Below the pieces are notes generated by a model. It searched no databases. It had not been told where the DNA came from and was given only the letters and a program-made list of their open reading frames with translations. From a virus, in IMG/VR virus record IMGVR_UViG_3300048924_000586, positions 1-64,000 of that record: 64,000 nucleotides of DNA, one strand, 5' to 3'. Below, in pieces: positions 40,063 to 49,695 of this stretch (the first letter of the stretch is position 1; every line of letters starts with the position of its first letter). The translations under genes were made by a program, and so were the position numbers.

Positions 40063-40487
40063 TCCCATCGACTTTGCCGGACCAGATCTCAGACTTGTAT
40101 TTTCGGATCGCTGAAGTCGAGAGACGCGCGCGCAACCGAAAGCGTAAAGGCACAGTGGCCGAGATCGGCACAGGTGAAGACGCTGGCAAGTATCGCGCTC
40201 AGCTTTCCGACCAGAACGGCAAGCCGTTTCTAACCGGGTGGCTGAAGACGCGACAACTCGGCGCCGGCGGGGTCAAGATCGACATCATGCTTACCAAGGG
40301 TGAGCAGGTGGACATTATTTCCGAAAGTGGCGACCTGACAGACGCTCAGATAGATTTTTCGACGTATAGCGACGACAACAAGCGTGAGAACAGCGACACG
40401 CCGCTGCACATCAAGATCGGTGAGACCGTCCTTGCTGTTTCGAACGAAGGCGTCACCATCACAGCCGGCGTCGGACACCTTGCCTGA
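40059..40487 (+). CDS. baseplate spike protein, P2 gpV-like (142 aa)
   Basis: [20 protein letters not shown] followed by an OB-like segment ([20 protein letters not shown]) and the turn-rich [15 protein letters not shown] matches gpV. A beta-helix-like end ([29 protein letters not shown]) forms the membrane-piercing needle. A PAAR tip protein follows directly. AGGAGGTC precedes the ATG. Confidence 0.85.
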   Translation: MIPSTLPDQISDLYFRIAEVERRARNRKRKGTVAEIGTGEDAGKYRAQLSDQNGKPFLTGWLKTRQLGAGGVKIDIMLTKGEQVDIISESGDLTDAQIDFSTYSDDNKRENSDTPLHIKIGETVLAVSNEGVTITAGVGHLA

Positions 40488-40744
40488 TGCCGCGCATCGC
40501 ACGGCTTGGTGACAGCGGCACGCATGGTGGCTCGATCATAAGCGCTGCGTCGAAATGGAAATGTGAAGGCGCGCTGATCGCTCGCACAGGCGACCTTTAC
40601 GCCTGTCCAATTCACGGAACAAACCCGATCGTCGGCGGCTCGTCGAAGTGGAAATGCGAAGACGCTGACATAGCCAGGCACGGTGATGCAACGGCCTGCG
40701 GTGCGACGCTCATTTCTGGCGCCTCGAAGTGGGAGTGCGACTAA
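40487..40744 (+). CDS. PAAR-domain spike tip protein (85 aa)
   Basis: Repeated units with ARLGDSGTHGGSIISAASKW, IARTGDLYACPIHGTNPIVG and IARHGDATACGATLISGASK give the PAAR signature. The Cys/His residues bind a metal at the sharpened tip of the spike. Its start shares the last base of the gpV stop, which fits joint assembly. Confidence 0.9.
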   Translation: MPRIARLGDSGTHGGSIISAASKWKCEGALIARTGDLYACPIHGTNPIVGGSSKWKCEDADIARHGDATACGATLISGASKWECD

Positions 40745-41118
40745 TGTCCGATTCAGCTGGCGTGAATGTCGGAAATGGCAACCGGCTGACAAACTGGCAG
40801 CACGTCCAGCAGTCGATCCACAAAATCCTTACGACCCGGCTCAACACGCGCGTCATGCGTCGTGACTTCGGTTCGGAACTTCCTGATCTGATCGACGCCA
40901 AGATGATTGGTCGAAATGTCCTCGCCGTCTACTCGGCTGCGGCGACAGCGATCAAACGCTGGGAGCCTCGCTACCGAGTGAGGGCAGCTCGCGTCACGAA
41001 CCTGACTGCCGGCGGACAGGTCACCCTTGAGCTGTTCGGGCTCTATTACCCGCGCGGGCATCTGAACGACTATTCGATTGTCGAGGATGCCAGCACGCGC
41101 ATAATCTTTGAGGTGTGA
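40744..41118 (+). CDS. baseplate wedge protein, P2 gpW / T4 gp25-like (124 aa)
   Basis: HVQQSIHKILTTRLNTRVMR, then DFGSELPDLIDAKMIGR, is the gp25/gpW signature, including the EIE-type motif region. It nucleates the baseplate wedge with gpJ. The ATG overlaps the previous stop (TAATG). The order V, PAAR, W, J, I follows P2. Confidence 0.9.
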   Translation: MSDSAGVNVGNGNRLTNWQHVQQSIHKILTTRLNTRVMRRDFGSELPDLIDAKMIGRNVLAVYSAAATAIKRWEPRYRVRAARVTNLTAGGQVTLELFGLYYPRGHLNDYSIVEDASTRIIFEV

Positions 41119-41120
41119 CC

Positions 41121-42008
41121 TTGGCTTTTTCCGCGATTGATCTCGCTTCCCTGCCGGCACCCACAATTGTCGAAACTCTGAATTTCGAGGCAATCCTCAG
41201 TGAGAGGAAGGCGTCATTTCAGTCACTCTGGCAGGCGGTTCGAGCATCGAATCCCGATCTCAACCTTCCTGAATATGACGTCGGCATGCTCGAAACAGAT
41301 CCGGTCGTCGTCCTTCTGGAAGAGGAAAGCTACCGCGAGATCATAATGCGCGCCCGCATCAACGCCGCGGCGCGATCGAACTTTCTAGCCTTCGCAACCG
41401 GCGCAGAACTCGAGCATCTTGCGGCTTTCTACGACGTCGTTCGAATGGTTGGCGAACTTGACGATCGCCTACGTGAACGCGTCGTCCTCGCGATACAGGG
41501 CCGGAGCCCAGGTGGCACGAAGGAGCGCTACAAGTTCGTAGCTATGACGGCGTCGATCGAGGTCGAAGGCGTTGAGGTCTATCGCGCCGGCAAGTCTCCC
41601 GTCGTTCACGTCGCAATCTTCTCAACGGCGGCTGACGGGGTGGCCTCGACTGCTCTTCTGGCCACGGTCACTACGGCTTTGCAAGCGGCTGACGTTATCA
41701 TGGTCAATGATACCATCTCGGTTGAATCGGCAGTCCGCATCGTTGTCGACATCGAGGCCGACTACTTCCTTAATCCTAGCGCTCCGCTTTCGACAAACCT
41801 CACCATGGAACAGAACCTCCGCGACACGTGGGCTGCCGTTCAGGCGCTCGGTCGCGATCTTCCGACCAGCTGGTGGGTCTCGAAACTGATGATTGCCGGT
41901 GTCCAGTCGGTGATCCCGCTTGTGCCGATCGAAACTCAAGTTGCTCCGGATTACGCAGCGATCTCGCTCGGGACGGTCAAACTCAATTACAAGGGTAGGG
42001 CGTTCTAG
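41121..42008 (+). CDS. baseplate protein, P2 gpJ-like (295 aa)
   Basis: IDLASLPAPTIVETLNFEAI is the gpJ N-terminal signature. NLPEYDVGMLETDPVVVLLE and GRSPGGTKERYKFVAMTA follow. I prefer the TTG start at 41121 (MAFSAIDLASL) with GAGG 7 nt upstream; a GTG at 41115 overlapping the previous stop is the alternative. It forms the baseplate wedge with gpW and gpI. Confidence 0.85.
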   Translation: MAFSAIDLASLPAPTIVETLNFEAILSERKASFQSLWQAVRASNPDLNLPEYDVGMLETDPVVVLLEEESYREIIMRARINAAARSNFLAFATGAELEHLAAFYDVVRMVGELDDRLRERVVLAIQGRSPGGTKERYKFVAMTASIEVEGVEVYRAGKSPVVHVAIFSTAADGVASTALLATVTTALQAADVIMVNDTISVESAVRIVVDIEADYFLNPSAPLSTNLTMEQNLRDTWAAVQALGRDLPTSWWVSKLMIAGVQSVIPLVPIETQVAPDYAAISLGTVKLNYKGRAF

Positions 42009-43132
42009 TGGCAGAATCGTTGCTCCCGCCGTCGGGCACTGGTCTCTTCGAAAAGACGTTCGAAGCTTCCGCGTTCCCACGGTGGGACAGCTTCGACGTA
42101 TCCGCCGATTTCATTCGTGGCTTGAAGTACAGCGCCGAAATGCCGGCCACTTTCAAGCCGTTCATCATCTATGAATATGGGCTGGATGTGCTCCGGCCAT
42201 TCGTTCCAAACCTCGACGACCTGGTCGACGAGGCGGTCCGCTGGCAGAGGCTCCGGGGCACAACCCGGTCCATAGAGGTCGCTTTGGGATGGATCGGCTA
42301 TAGCGCCACCATCGTACAGCAGTCGCCAACGCGGAATTGGTGGAACAGCTTCCAGCTCTATTTCACAGACCTTCCGCGATACGATTTTCCCGACCTGGTG
42401 CAGATCGAGGGTGTCGTTGATCTCTCCGTGCCCGTGCGATCGATGTTTCGACGCGGTGTTCACGGTTACGACGTCACCGCACTGGTGGAAGACAACGGCC
42501 GCCTTGATGGTTCGTTGCTGGATTTTGAGAGCGGTACGACCTACGCTGACGGCGACACCCTGTGGTCTTTCGGTCGTCTGACGGAAATCGAGCACGTCCT
42601 TGAGGAGGATGAAGGTGTAGCAATAGGCAACTGGCTTGCCGAGACTGGCGACGGCGGCATTCCGTGGGTCTCGATGACCTATCCATGGGTAAGCGCGCAA
42701 TTCCAATGGGCACTCAATCCCGAGGCTCAGCGCCGCGTCCTGTTGGCATCGTTCTTCAGGGAATTTCCTTCGGTCTACATGGAATTCATCGGAGACGATG
42801 ACGTCACCATTGGCTACCGAAAGTGCAAGGTCGCGCAGGTGCGAGCTACCGCCGGCGGCGACTACACGTATGGTGGGGTCCGTTACGCGCCGATGACATC
42901 GGGCGACGCCGTCTACATCGAGGCTCGAACAGGCTTCAACGACGTCGATGCATGGAGAGCGACAAAGGTTCGCCTGGTATCCAGAGCGGTTCTTGCGCCC
43001 GGTATCCCAGCCGGTCGGCTGTGGCTTCATCCCGGCGACATCGTGTCCGGCCCGACATTCTCCGAAACACCATTCGACTTATCGATGCGCCTCACGGTGC
43101 GAGATCAGGTCAAGATACTCCTGAGGTTTTGA
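42008..43132 (+). CDS. baseplate/tail protein, P2 gpI-like with C-terminal extension (374 aa)
   Basis: The first 180 residues match gpI: ESLLPPSGTGLFEKTFEASA, RPFVPNLDDLVDEAVRWQRL and RGTTRSIEVALGWIGYSA. The remaining 190 residues are extra relative to P2 gpI (about 176 aa) and may link to the large fibre protein that follows. The GTG start overlaps the previous stop. Confidence 0.8.
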   Translation: MAESLLPPSGTGLFEKTFEASAFPRWDSFDVSADFIRGLKYSAEMPATFKPFIIYEYGLDVLRPFVPNLDDLVDEAVRWQRLRGTTRSIEVALGWIGYSATIVQQSPTRNWWNSFQLYFTDLPRYDFPDLVQIEGVVDLSVPVRSMFRRGVHGYDVTALVEDNGRLDGSLLDFESGTTYADGDTLWSFGRLTEIEHVLEEDEGVAIGNWLAETGDGGIPWVSMTYPWVSAQFQWALNPEAQRRVLLASFFREFPSVYMEFIGDDDVTIGYRKCKVAQVRATAGGDYTYGGVRYAPMTSGDAVYIEARTGFNDVDAWRATKVRLVSRAVLAPGIPAGRLWLHPGDIVSGPTFSETPFDLSMRLTVRDQVKILLRF

Positions 43133-46100
43133 TGGCTTACGAACACAAGTCCGGGCTGGCCTACACGTACGATCGTGCAGAGGGCCACCCGGAGCAGCAA
43201 GGAGTCGTCTTCGGAGGCAAGGACCGCATCATCCAAGCGGCCGAACTGAACGAAGTCCAGACCATTGCACGCAATCGTCAGACCCGACTGAGCCGCCTTG
43301 TGGCTTCTGACGGCGACCGCGTTGATCGTGCAGATGCCATCGTCGATATCGAGGCGAAGACCGTTCGGCTGACTGCCGGCATGATATACGTTCAGGGCGA
43401 CGTCATGGCGGTGGCGGAGGCGCTCCTCGTGGATGTTCCGATGACTGGTCGTATCCAGCTCGGCGTCCGGCTTGGCACGACCTACATCACGGCCGAGACC
43501 AACCCGGAATTGATGGGTCTGGTGCCTGGTTCGCTCGCTGAGCTTGAACCTGGCGCGGCACGCGAGGTAGCAACAATCACATGGGCGCGCGGCGACGTTG
43601 ACGCGCCTGGCGATTTCTACGCCGTCTACACAATGCAGGACGGCACCATCCTCGATCAGACGTCTCCTTCGATCTTGGAGCCCGCCATGCAGGCGCTGGC
43701 GATCTACGACAGGCCCAACGGCAACTACATCGTCTCCGGTTGCCGCGTGACTGCCGTAGGTCTCAACGCAGGCGCTCGCGTTTTCTCGATCGAGCAAGGC
43801 GAGTTCAACGTCTACGGCTTCAAGCGGACCCGCTTTGCGTCGCTCCGATTCGAACAAGAGGAAGATTGGGACGAAGGCGCAGTTGTCGGTGAGACACACA
43901 CCTATGCTGACACAGCCGGTTCCTACACCTTCGCGGTCGCTGAGTCGCCGATCGGCGTCATCAACAGCATCCTGCTGACCAGGCAGAAGACAGTCACAAT
44001 CACCAGAGGCAGTATTGCCAACGGCGCGGATGCCCTGCCTGACACGTCGGTCATCTCGGTTTCGTCTGTTGTTCAGGGCGGCACGACCTTCGCTAGCCCG
44101 GCCTCATATAATCTGGTCAACAACACGATTGACTGGGCTCCCGGCGGAGCAGAGCCGGCAACCGGCTCTTCTTACAACGTGACATATCGCTATCGTGCTT
44201 CAGTTACGGCTACGAGCTTCACGGACACGACCATAACGGTTTCCGGCGGCGTCACGGGCGGCGATGTCATCGTCAGCTATACGCGCAAGCTGCCTCGAAT
44301 CGATCGCATCGGCCTGCTTCAGGACGGCTCTCCGGTCTACCTTATGGGGCAGTCGGCGCGAAGCAATCCGCAGGCACCGGGCGTTCCTGAGACGGTCTTG
44401 AACCTCTGCACGGTCTCAAACGACTGGATGACCGCGCCGACCATCGTGAATGATGGCACGCGCTCGCTCACCATTCAGGAGCAGTGGAAGTACAACAACC
44501 GTCTGTTCGACCTCGAATACCTTATCATGAGGGAGCGAGGCCGGCATGCAATCGACAGCAAGGAGCCAGTCGCAAAGAAGGGCGTCTTTGTCGATCCTCT
44601 TCTGGATGACACCTACCGTGACCTCGGGTCGGCAGGCACGCAGTCCGGCGCCATTGGCAACGGCTTCATGCAGTTGGCGATTCGGCCAACGTTCTTCTAC
44701 GGGAATATCACATACCCGATCACGCTCGACTACGTCGAGGAGGTCATCGTCACGCAGGATCTCAAGACGTTCTGCGAGAAGATTAATCCTTACGCCAACT
44801 TCAACCCGCTACCCGGCGCCCTGCGTATTAACCCGTCCGTTGATTTTTGGACCGTCTCGCAAACCTCTTGGCTGTCCGAGCAGACCTTGGAGTTCAACCA
44901 AGGCGTCCGGACAGATGGCGGCCCTTTGCAGACGACCTCGTCTGAAAATCAGGTTGTGGACCAACGGACTGAACAGGCTGCGTTCCTGAGGCAGATCCCG
45001 GTCACCTTCACCATCTCCGGCTTTGGAATTGGCGAAGTCCTGAAGTCGATGACGTTCGACGGTATCAATGTGAAGCCAGCAGGCACCCAGACGGCCAATG
45101 CCAATGGGGAGATCAGCGGAACCTTCACAATCCCCGCCAACGTTCCTGCTGGGACCAAGGTCATCGCAGTCGATGGCATGGGTGGCACACAGGCGACCAA
45201 CATGTTTGTCGGGCAGGGTACCGTCCTCACTGACGTAATGCGGCGTGTCACCACGATCGAAAATTGGTCGAGGCCGGTCGTCACTCAGGTGGTGCAGCCA
45301 TCGGTATTCCCTCCTGTTCCTGGTGGCCTTGGTGCCGGCAGTGGCGGCAATGATGGCTTCGACCAAAGCGATGGCGGCGGAGCGGATCCTCAGGCCCAGT
45401 ACTTCGGCATCAATCAGGCTCGCCAGATCATCGGCGTTGATTTCCACATGTGCGCCTTCGGCGACCTGACGAAGCATATCCTTGTTGACCAGGTCACGAC
45501 GGACAACGGCTATCCGACTGCAGAAATAAGGGCGGAAGCTGTTGTCCAGGTTGGCGCCGCAGTTCCCGGTTGGCGCTCTGCTCGCTATGCCGTTCCACTG
45601 ACCACGCTTCCGACCGAGAACCATGCTTTTGTCATCAAGTCCGATGACAACCTGCACTCAGTTTCCGGGGCAAAGCTTGGCGGTTTTGATGCCGACAGGC
45701 AGGAGTTCGTCTCTAAGCATCCGTATGTGACCGGACCGCGTTTCTCGTCGGTCAATGCGAAAACGTGGACGGCTCATCAGGATGAGGCGCTGGCCTTCCG
45801 TTTGGTTGCTGCGCGCTACACGCAGACGACGAAGACGGTCAACCTCGGCACCTTCAATCTGGTAGAATGCTCTGATCTTCAGGTACGCTGTGTGGCGGAG
45901 CTTCCAAGTTCCGGCTGCTCGGTCGTGTTCGAGGTCCAGCGTTCGAACGGGACAGTCTACAAGCTGCTGCCATTCCAGGTCTTGCAGCTGACAGAGTACG
46001 TCACGGACACCGTTCAGCTGCGCGCAGTCCTGACCGGTACGGCGACACTCTCGCCGGTGCTTTACGCTCCGGTCGAGCTGATCTCGGGCCGCATCGACTC

Positions 46101-46395
46101 ATCGATGGTCTACATCACCCGTGCGTTTGACTTGGGTACGGCCGTCAGACTGACGGACTATCTCAAGGCCTACCTGCCCGGCGGCGCGAGCGTCTCGGTT
46201 TCCTACTCGATCGACGGTGGAGCGTTTACGAACCTGCCGCTGGCAAGCACGGAAGCCTTGGCGTTCCCGCTTTGGGTCGAGAATAAGTACCAGGTCGCGA
46301 GCATCACGGGGCTAAAGGTACGGCTCCGGATCACCGCAACAGGCGGCCCGTCCGCGCGCGTCATCCTTGGCGATTTTGGCGCCGGCATCTTCTAA
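43132..46395 (+). CDS. large DUF4815-like tail/baseplate fibre protein (1087 aa)
   Basis: The N-terminal part (YDRAEGHPEQQGVVFGGKDR, then IIQAAELNEVQTIARNRQTR) matches DUF4815 proteins found next to P2-type baseplates. Repeated beta-sandwich-like segments follow (PASYNLVNNTIDWAPGGAEP, then TGSSYNVTYRYRASVTATSF), with a Gly-rich hinge (LGAGSGGNDGFDQSDGGG at about residue 740). It is probably the fibre base or host-contact structure. It is the longest gene in the window. Confidence 0.75.
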   Translation: MAYEHKSGLAYTYDRAEGHPEQQGVVFGGKDRIIQAAELNEVQTIARNRQTRLSRLVASDGDRVDRADAIVDIEAKTVRLTAGMIYVQGDVMAVAEALLVDVPMTGRIQLGVRLGTTYITAETNPELMGLVPGSLAELEPGAAREVATITWARGDVDAPGDFYAVYTMQDGTILDQTSPSILEPAMQALAIYDRPNGNYIVSGCRVTAVGLNAGARVFSIEQGEFNVYGFKRTRFASLRFEQEEDWDEGAVVGETHTYADTAGSYTFAVAESPIGVINSILLTRQKTVTITRGSIANGADALPDTSVISVSSVVQGGTTFASPASYNLVNNTIDWAPGGAEPATGSSYNVTYRYRASVTATSFTDTTITVSGGVTGGDVIVSYTRKLPRIDRIGLLQDGSPVYLMGQSARSNPQAPGVPETVLNLCTVSNDWMTAPTIVNDGTRSLTIQEQWKYNNRLFDLEYLIMRERGRHAIDSKEPVAKKGVFVDPLLDDTYRDLGSAGTQSGAIGNGFMQLAIRPTFFYGNITYPITLDYVEEVIVTQDLKTFCEKINPYANFNPLPGALRINPSVDFWTVSQTSWLSEQTLEFNQGVRTDGGPLQTTSSENQVVDQRTEQAAFLRQIPVTFTISGFGIGEVLKSMTFDGINVKPAGTQTANANGEISGTFTIPANVPAGTKVIAVDGMGGTQATNMFVGQGTVLTDVMRRVTTIENWSRPVVTQVVQPSVFPPVPGGLGAGSGGNDGFDQSDGGGADPQAQYFGINQARQIIGVDFHMCAFGDLTKHILVDQVTTDNGYPTAEIRAEAVVQVGAAVPGWRSARYAVPLTTLPTENHAFVIKSDDNLHSVSGAKLGGFDADRQEFVSKHPYVTGPRFSSVNAKTWTAHQDEALAFRLVAARYTQTTKTVNLGTFNLVECSDLQVRCVAELPSSGCSVVFEVQRSNGTVYKLLPFQVLQLTEYVTDTVQLRAVLTGTATLSPVLYAPVELISGRIDSSMVYITRAFDLGTAVRLTDYLKAYLPGGASVSVSYSIDGGAFTNLPLASTEALAFPLWVENKYQVASITGLKVRLRITATGGPSARVILGDFGAGIF

Positions 46396-46406
46396 GGAAA
46401 CCATGA

Positions 46407-47726
46407 ATGGCAACGACGCCGAATATCGGGCTCGATCTTCCGGTTGATACCGCGAACATCGACACCGAGATCTATCGCCTTCTTTCCAACCTGCAGCTCC
46501 TCGATACCACCATCGGGACGCTACAGGCGTTGGCGGCGGGCAAGGCACCGCTCATCCATTCCCATGAGTTGGCGGACGTCACCGGTTTGGTCGCGGCCCT
46601 CAACAACAAGATGGCCGCTACAAAGACCTTCGCCCTGTCGGACCTCACGGACACCCGCAACATTGCGGGTGCTCCAGCCGGGTACATTTTGGTTAAACAG
46701 GAAGATGGGAAAATCGAGCCGGTCTCAGCGCCATCCGTATTCGGCACGTTCCTGCTTCGCATTGATTCCGCCCAGACACTGACGGAAGCGCAAAAATCTC
46801 AAGTCATCGCCAATATATTCTCGGGATTGACTACGGCGCAGAAGAGCCAGGCGCTCGCTAACATCGGTGCAACTCCGGGGTGGAACGAGATCATCAACGG
46901 CGACTTCCGTGTCGCGCAAGGTGGTGTTGGTCCTTTCAATGCGGCTGGCTACACTTTCGACCAGTGGGCGATCAGCGGGGCGAACGTCTACCTCTCCCGC
47001 GAGGGAGGAAATCCTAGGTTTCAAGTGCGGCTGTCTCGAAGCGTTGCGGCGCTTGGGACAACGACGCTTTACCAGAAGCTCGAGGCGCATCGCGCAAATG
47101 GGTTGAAGCCCGATGGCAACAACCCGGGCGGCGTAGTGACAATCACGTTTGACTGCGCAGCGGCTGGAGCGCCCTCCGACCTTACGGTTTCTCTGATCAC
47201 GACTGACGGTGACACGAATTTTAATAATCCCGTCGTCCGAGGGACATTCACCGTTCCTGTTTCTGGCAATACGGATTTCAATGGACGCAAAGAGCTTGTC
47301 GTCGTCCTGCCGACCGGCATCGCGCAGCAGGGCGCCTATGTGTCGTTTTCGGCTGACACGTCGAACGCGGCATCTTGGGCAATCCGTGATGTTGAAATGT
47401 GCGCGGGACCGTCGGCGAAGACCTTTCGTCCGCGCAATCCAGAGGTTGAGCGGGGCCTTTGTGAGCGGTTCTTCTACAAAGGGCGCGTAAGCCACGGCAC
47501 TTACTTTGCGGCGGCAAATTCTTCTTCGCTTATAGCCCGCCCACTTCCAGCCGTCATGCGGGCAACGCCGAGTGTCAATGTGGTACAGCAAGTTGGCTCA
47601 ACAAATCTTCTGACAAATACGCTGACGGTTCTTGATGAGGGGTGCTTGCATTTCCGCATCAACAACAATGCCGTTGGTTACGGTGAGGGCGTACTGGAAT
47701 TCACCGCAAGTGCGAGGTTGGGTTGA
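46407..47726 (+). CDS. tail fibre / receptor-binding protein (439 aa)
   Basis: The N-terminal part (MATTPNIGLDLPVDTANIDT, then LADVTGLVAALNNKMAATKT) and SQALANIGATPGW are of fibre type. The C-terminal 280 residues form a beta-rich module with WNEIINGDFRVAQGGVGPFN and RPRNPEVERGLCERFFYKG, a layout seen in carbohydrate-binding tips of phage fibres. It is the likely host receptor binder. A fibre-assembly-type gene follows directly. Confidence 0.8.
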   Translation: MATTPNIGLDLPVDTANIDTEIYRLLSNLQLLDTTIGTLQALAAGKAPLIHSHELADVTGLVAALNNKMAATKTFALSDLTDTRNIAGAPAGYILVKQEDGKIEPVSAPSVFGTFLLRIDSAQTLTEAQKSQVIANIFSGLTTAQKSQALANIGATPGWNEIINGDFRVAQGGVGPFNAAGYTFDQWAISGANVYLSREGGNPRFQVRLSRSVAALGTTTLYQKLEAHRANGLKPDGNNPGGVVTITFDCAAAGAPSDLTVSLITTDGDTNFNNPVVRGTFTVPVSGNTDFNGRKELVVVLPTGIAQQGAYVSFSADTSNAASWAIRDVEMCAGPSAKTFRPRNPEVERGLCERFFYKGRVSHGTYFAAANSSSLIARPLPAVMRATPSVNVVQQVGSTNLLTNTLTVLDEGCLHFRINNNAVGYGEGVLEFTASARLG

Positions 47727-48157
47727 TGCAGGTCCTTGGATTCAATGAAGACGGCATGATCCGCGTAACGCTTGAAGGACAACCGAGCGAAACACTCGTT
47801 CCTGATGATATGCGGAATGCGGATCGTGAAAAGATTGCGGAATGGGAAGCAGAGGGAAACACGATCCCGCCGTACGTTTCACCTCCTCCGTCCGTCACGC
47901 ACTACGAAGAGGCTATTCAAGACCTTGTCGACGCATCTGCTCGTTCAAGGCAGTTTCGGGATGGTGGCATGCTCGCCACCTACGTCGCCTCGACAAACCC
48001 GCAATGGTCAGCTGAAGCCCAAGCATTTGTCGCTTGGCGTGACGGCGTTTGGGAATATGCATACGCTGAGCTGGCGAAAGTCATGGCTGGTCAGCGTGAG
48101 CAGCCGTCGATCGAAGACTTTTTGACCGAAATCGATCCGATCGAGTGGCCGATCTAG
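47726..48157 (+). CDS. probable tail fibre assembly/accessory protein (143 aa)
   Basis: It begins MQVLGFNEDGMIRVTLEGQP, and the C-terminal part (WRDGVWEYAYAELAKVMAGQ, then FLTEIDPIEWPI) recalls Tfa-type fibre chaperones with a W-rich end. The start shares a base with the fibre stop (TGATG). Identification is by position and general features. Confidence 0.55.
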   Translation: MQVLGFNEDGMIRVTLEGQPSETLVPDDMRNADREKIAEWEAEGNTIPPYVSPPPSVTHYEEAIQDLVDASARSRQFRDGGMLATYVASTNPQWSAEAQAFVAWRDGVWEYAYAELAKVMAGQREQPSIEDFLTEIDPIEWPI

Positions 48158-48221
48158 CGGCCTAGCAGCCTGCGCTCAGCTACCGCACCACCACCAAAAC
48201 ACCACATCAGAGGAGGCCGCT
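48156..48221 (+). promoter_or_regulatory. sheath leader with possible start-sequestering stem
   Basis: AGCGGCCT (48156-48163) is complementary to AGGCCGCT (48214-48221), which lies between the GAGGAG site and the TTG start of the sheath gene. The loop holds ACCACCACCAAAACACCACA. Folding would cover the start; melting or ribosomes from upstream would open it. Confidence 0.5.
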
Positions 48222-49682
48222 TTGGCTGACCTATCGTACTTCCATGGCGTTCAGGTGCTCGAAAGCCCTGACAGCCCGTCGCTTCTGCGCGTCACCAACT
48301 ACGGCATTTCGTTCGTTAACGGCACTGCACCAGGAGCCGACGCTGCCACATTCCCGCTCAACAAGCCGACGCTGGTCACGAACCTGTCGCAGGCTGCGCT
48401 CCTCGGAACGCAGGGTACGCTCTACAATGACGTGGTCACCATCTTCGGTGAGGGTGGCTCGATTGTCATCGTAAACCGCGTGGAGCATAGCGATACGCCT
48501 GCCACACTGCAGGCAAACCTGATCGGCGACGCGGGCCAGCGCACTGGCCTTTACTCCGCACTGCGCGCAAAGGCGCTGCTCGGCTACCAGCCGCGCGTCA
48601 TTGTGACCGCCGGCAATACCGGCACGTGGATCGAGGGCGGACTCCTGTCTGTTGCAGTGTCTGGCGGTGGCAGCCTGCTGACTGAGGCGCCGACGGTAAC
48701 TTTCACAGGTGGCGGCTCCGATGCCGGCAAGGTGCTGCCAACCGCGGTAGCAGTCCTCGGTACGGGCATCAACGCTGGTAAGGTCCTGTCTGTCACCGTT
48801 ACCAGTGCTGGCAAGGGCATGACACAAGCTCCCGTCGTTGCCTTCACGGGCGGTGGCACTGAGGCAGGCAAGGTTCTCCCGACCGCAACCGCCAACATCG
48901 GAGACGTCGGCAACCCGTTCGTCTCGGCGCTGGCGACTATCACGGAACAGGTTAAGGCTCGTGCCTATATTGCCGGCCCGAACACGACCAATGCCGATGC
49001 GGTGCGCTTCCGCGCCACCATCAACAGCGGTCGCATCCTGCCTATTGACCCGGCCGGTATCAAGAACGTCGACGGCGTGCCCGTCATCGTGCCGATCGCG
49101 CCGGTCTTCGCAGGCATTCGTTCCCGTGTTGTCGGGTCCGCCGAGGGCGTTTCCGGTTCGGTTTCGAACAAGGAAATTCGCACGCTGGACGGCGTGGCGC
49201 GCACGATCGCATACCCGACCGACAGCAATTACCTGAACGACAAGCAGATCGCGACGGTGATTAACGAAAACGGCCTGCGGACGTGGGGCTCCCGCCTCGC
49301 GACGTCGGATGCGCTCTGGCAGTTCGACAGTGTCCGCGCGACTGCCGACATGATCAACGAGAGCCTCGAGCAGATCTACTTCAAGTGGGTCGACAAGAAG
49401 TTCACGAAGGCCAACCTGAAGATGATGATCGAGGACGGCAACGCCGCCCTGCGCGTCTTCAAGAAGAACGACGACATCCTCGGCGGCAAGGTCTGGCTGT
49501 CCGACATCAACCAGCCAACGGTCAACGCCAACGGCCAGGTCTACCTAAATGTCGAGTTCGAGCCCGTCGGCCTGATGGAGCAGATCAAAATCACTACGCA
49601 TCGCAACATCCTCTACTACCAGATCCTTCTGGATGAGGTCCGTGGCGCGATCGACAATGGCCCGCTCACGCTGGCCGCCTAA
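48222..49682 (+). CDS. contractile tail sheath protein, P2 FI-like (486 aa)
   Basis: ADLSYFHGVQVLESPDSPSL and the C-terminal NVEFEPVGLMEQIKITTHRN flank the typical sheath fold; ARTIAYPTDSNYLNDKQIAT is the conserved middle. Residues about 142-235 are an insertion of two similar units sharing PTVTFTGGGSDAGKVLPTA and PVVAFTGGGTEAGKVLPTA, probably surface-exposed beta domains. The TTG start has CAGAGGAGG upstream. The sheath contracts to drive the tube through the envelope. Confidence 0.9.
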   Translation: MADLSYFHGVQVLESPDSPSLLRVTNYGISFVNGTAPGADAATFPLNKPTLVTNLSQAALLGTQGTLYNDVVTIFGEGGSIVIVNRVEHSDTPATLQANLIGDAGQRTGLYSALRAKALLGYQPRVIVTAGNTGTWIEGGLLSVAVSGGGSLLTEAPTVTFTGGGSDAGKVLPTAVAVLGTGINAGKVLSVTVTSAGKGMTQAPVVAFTGGGTEAGKVLPTATANIGDVGNPFVSALATITEQVKARAYIAGPNTTNADAVRFRATINSGRILPIDPAGIKNVDGVPVIVPIAPVFAGIRSRVVGSAEGVSGSVSNKEIRTLDGVARTIAYPTDSNYLNDKQIATVINENGLRTWGSRLATSDALWQFDSVRATADMINESLEQIYFKWVDKKFTKANLKMMIEDGNAALRVFKKNDDILGGKVWLSDINQPTVNANGQVYLNVEFEPVGLMEQIKITTHRNILYYQILLDEVRGAIDNGPLTLAA

Positions 49683-49695
49683 GGAGTTTCCCTAA

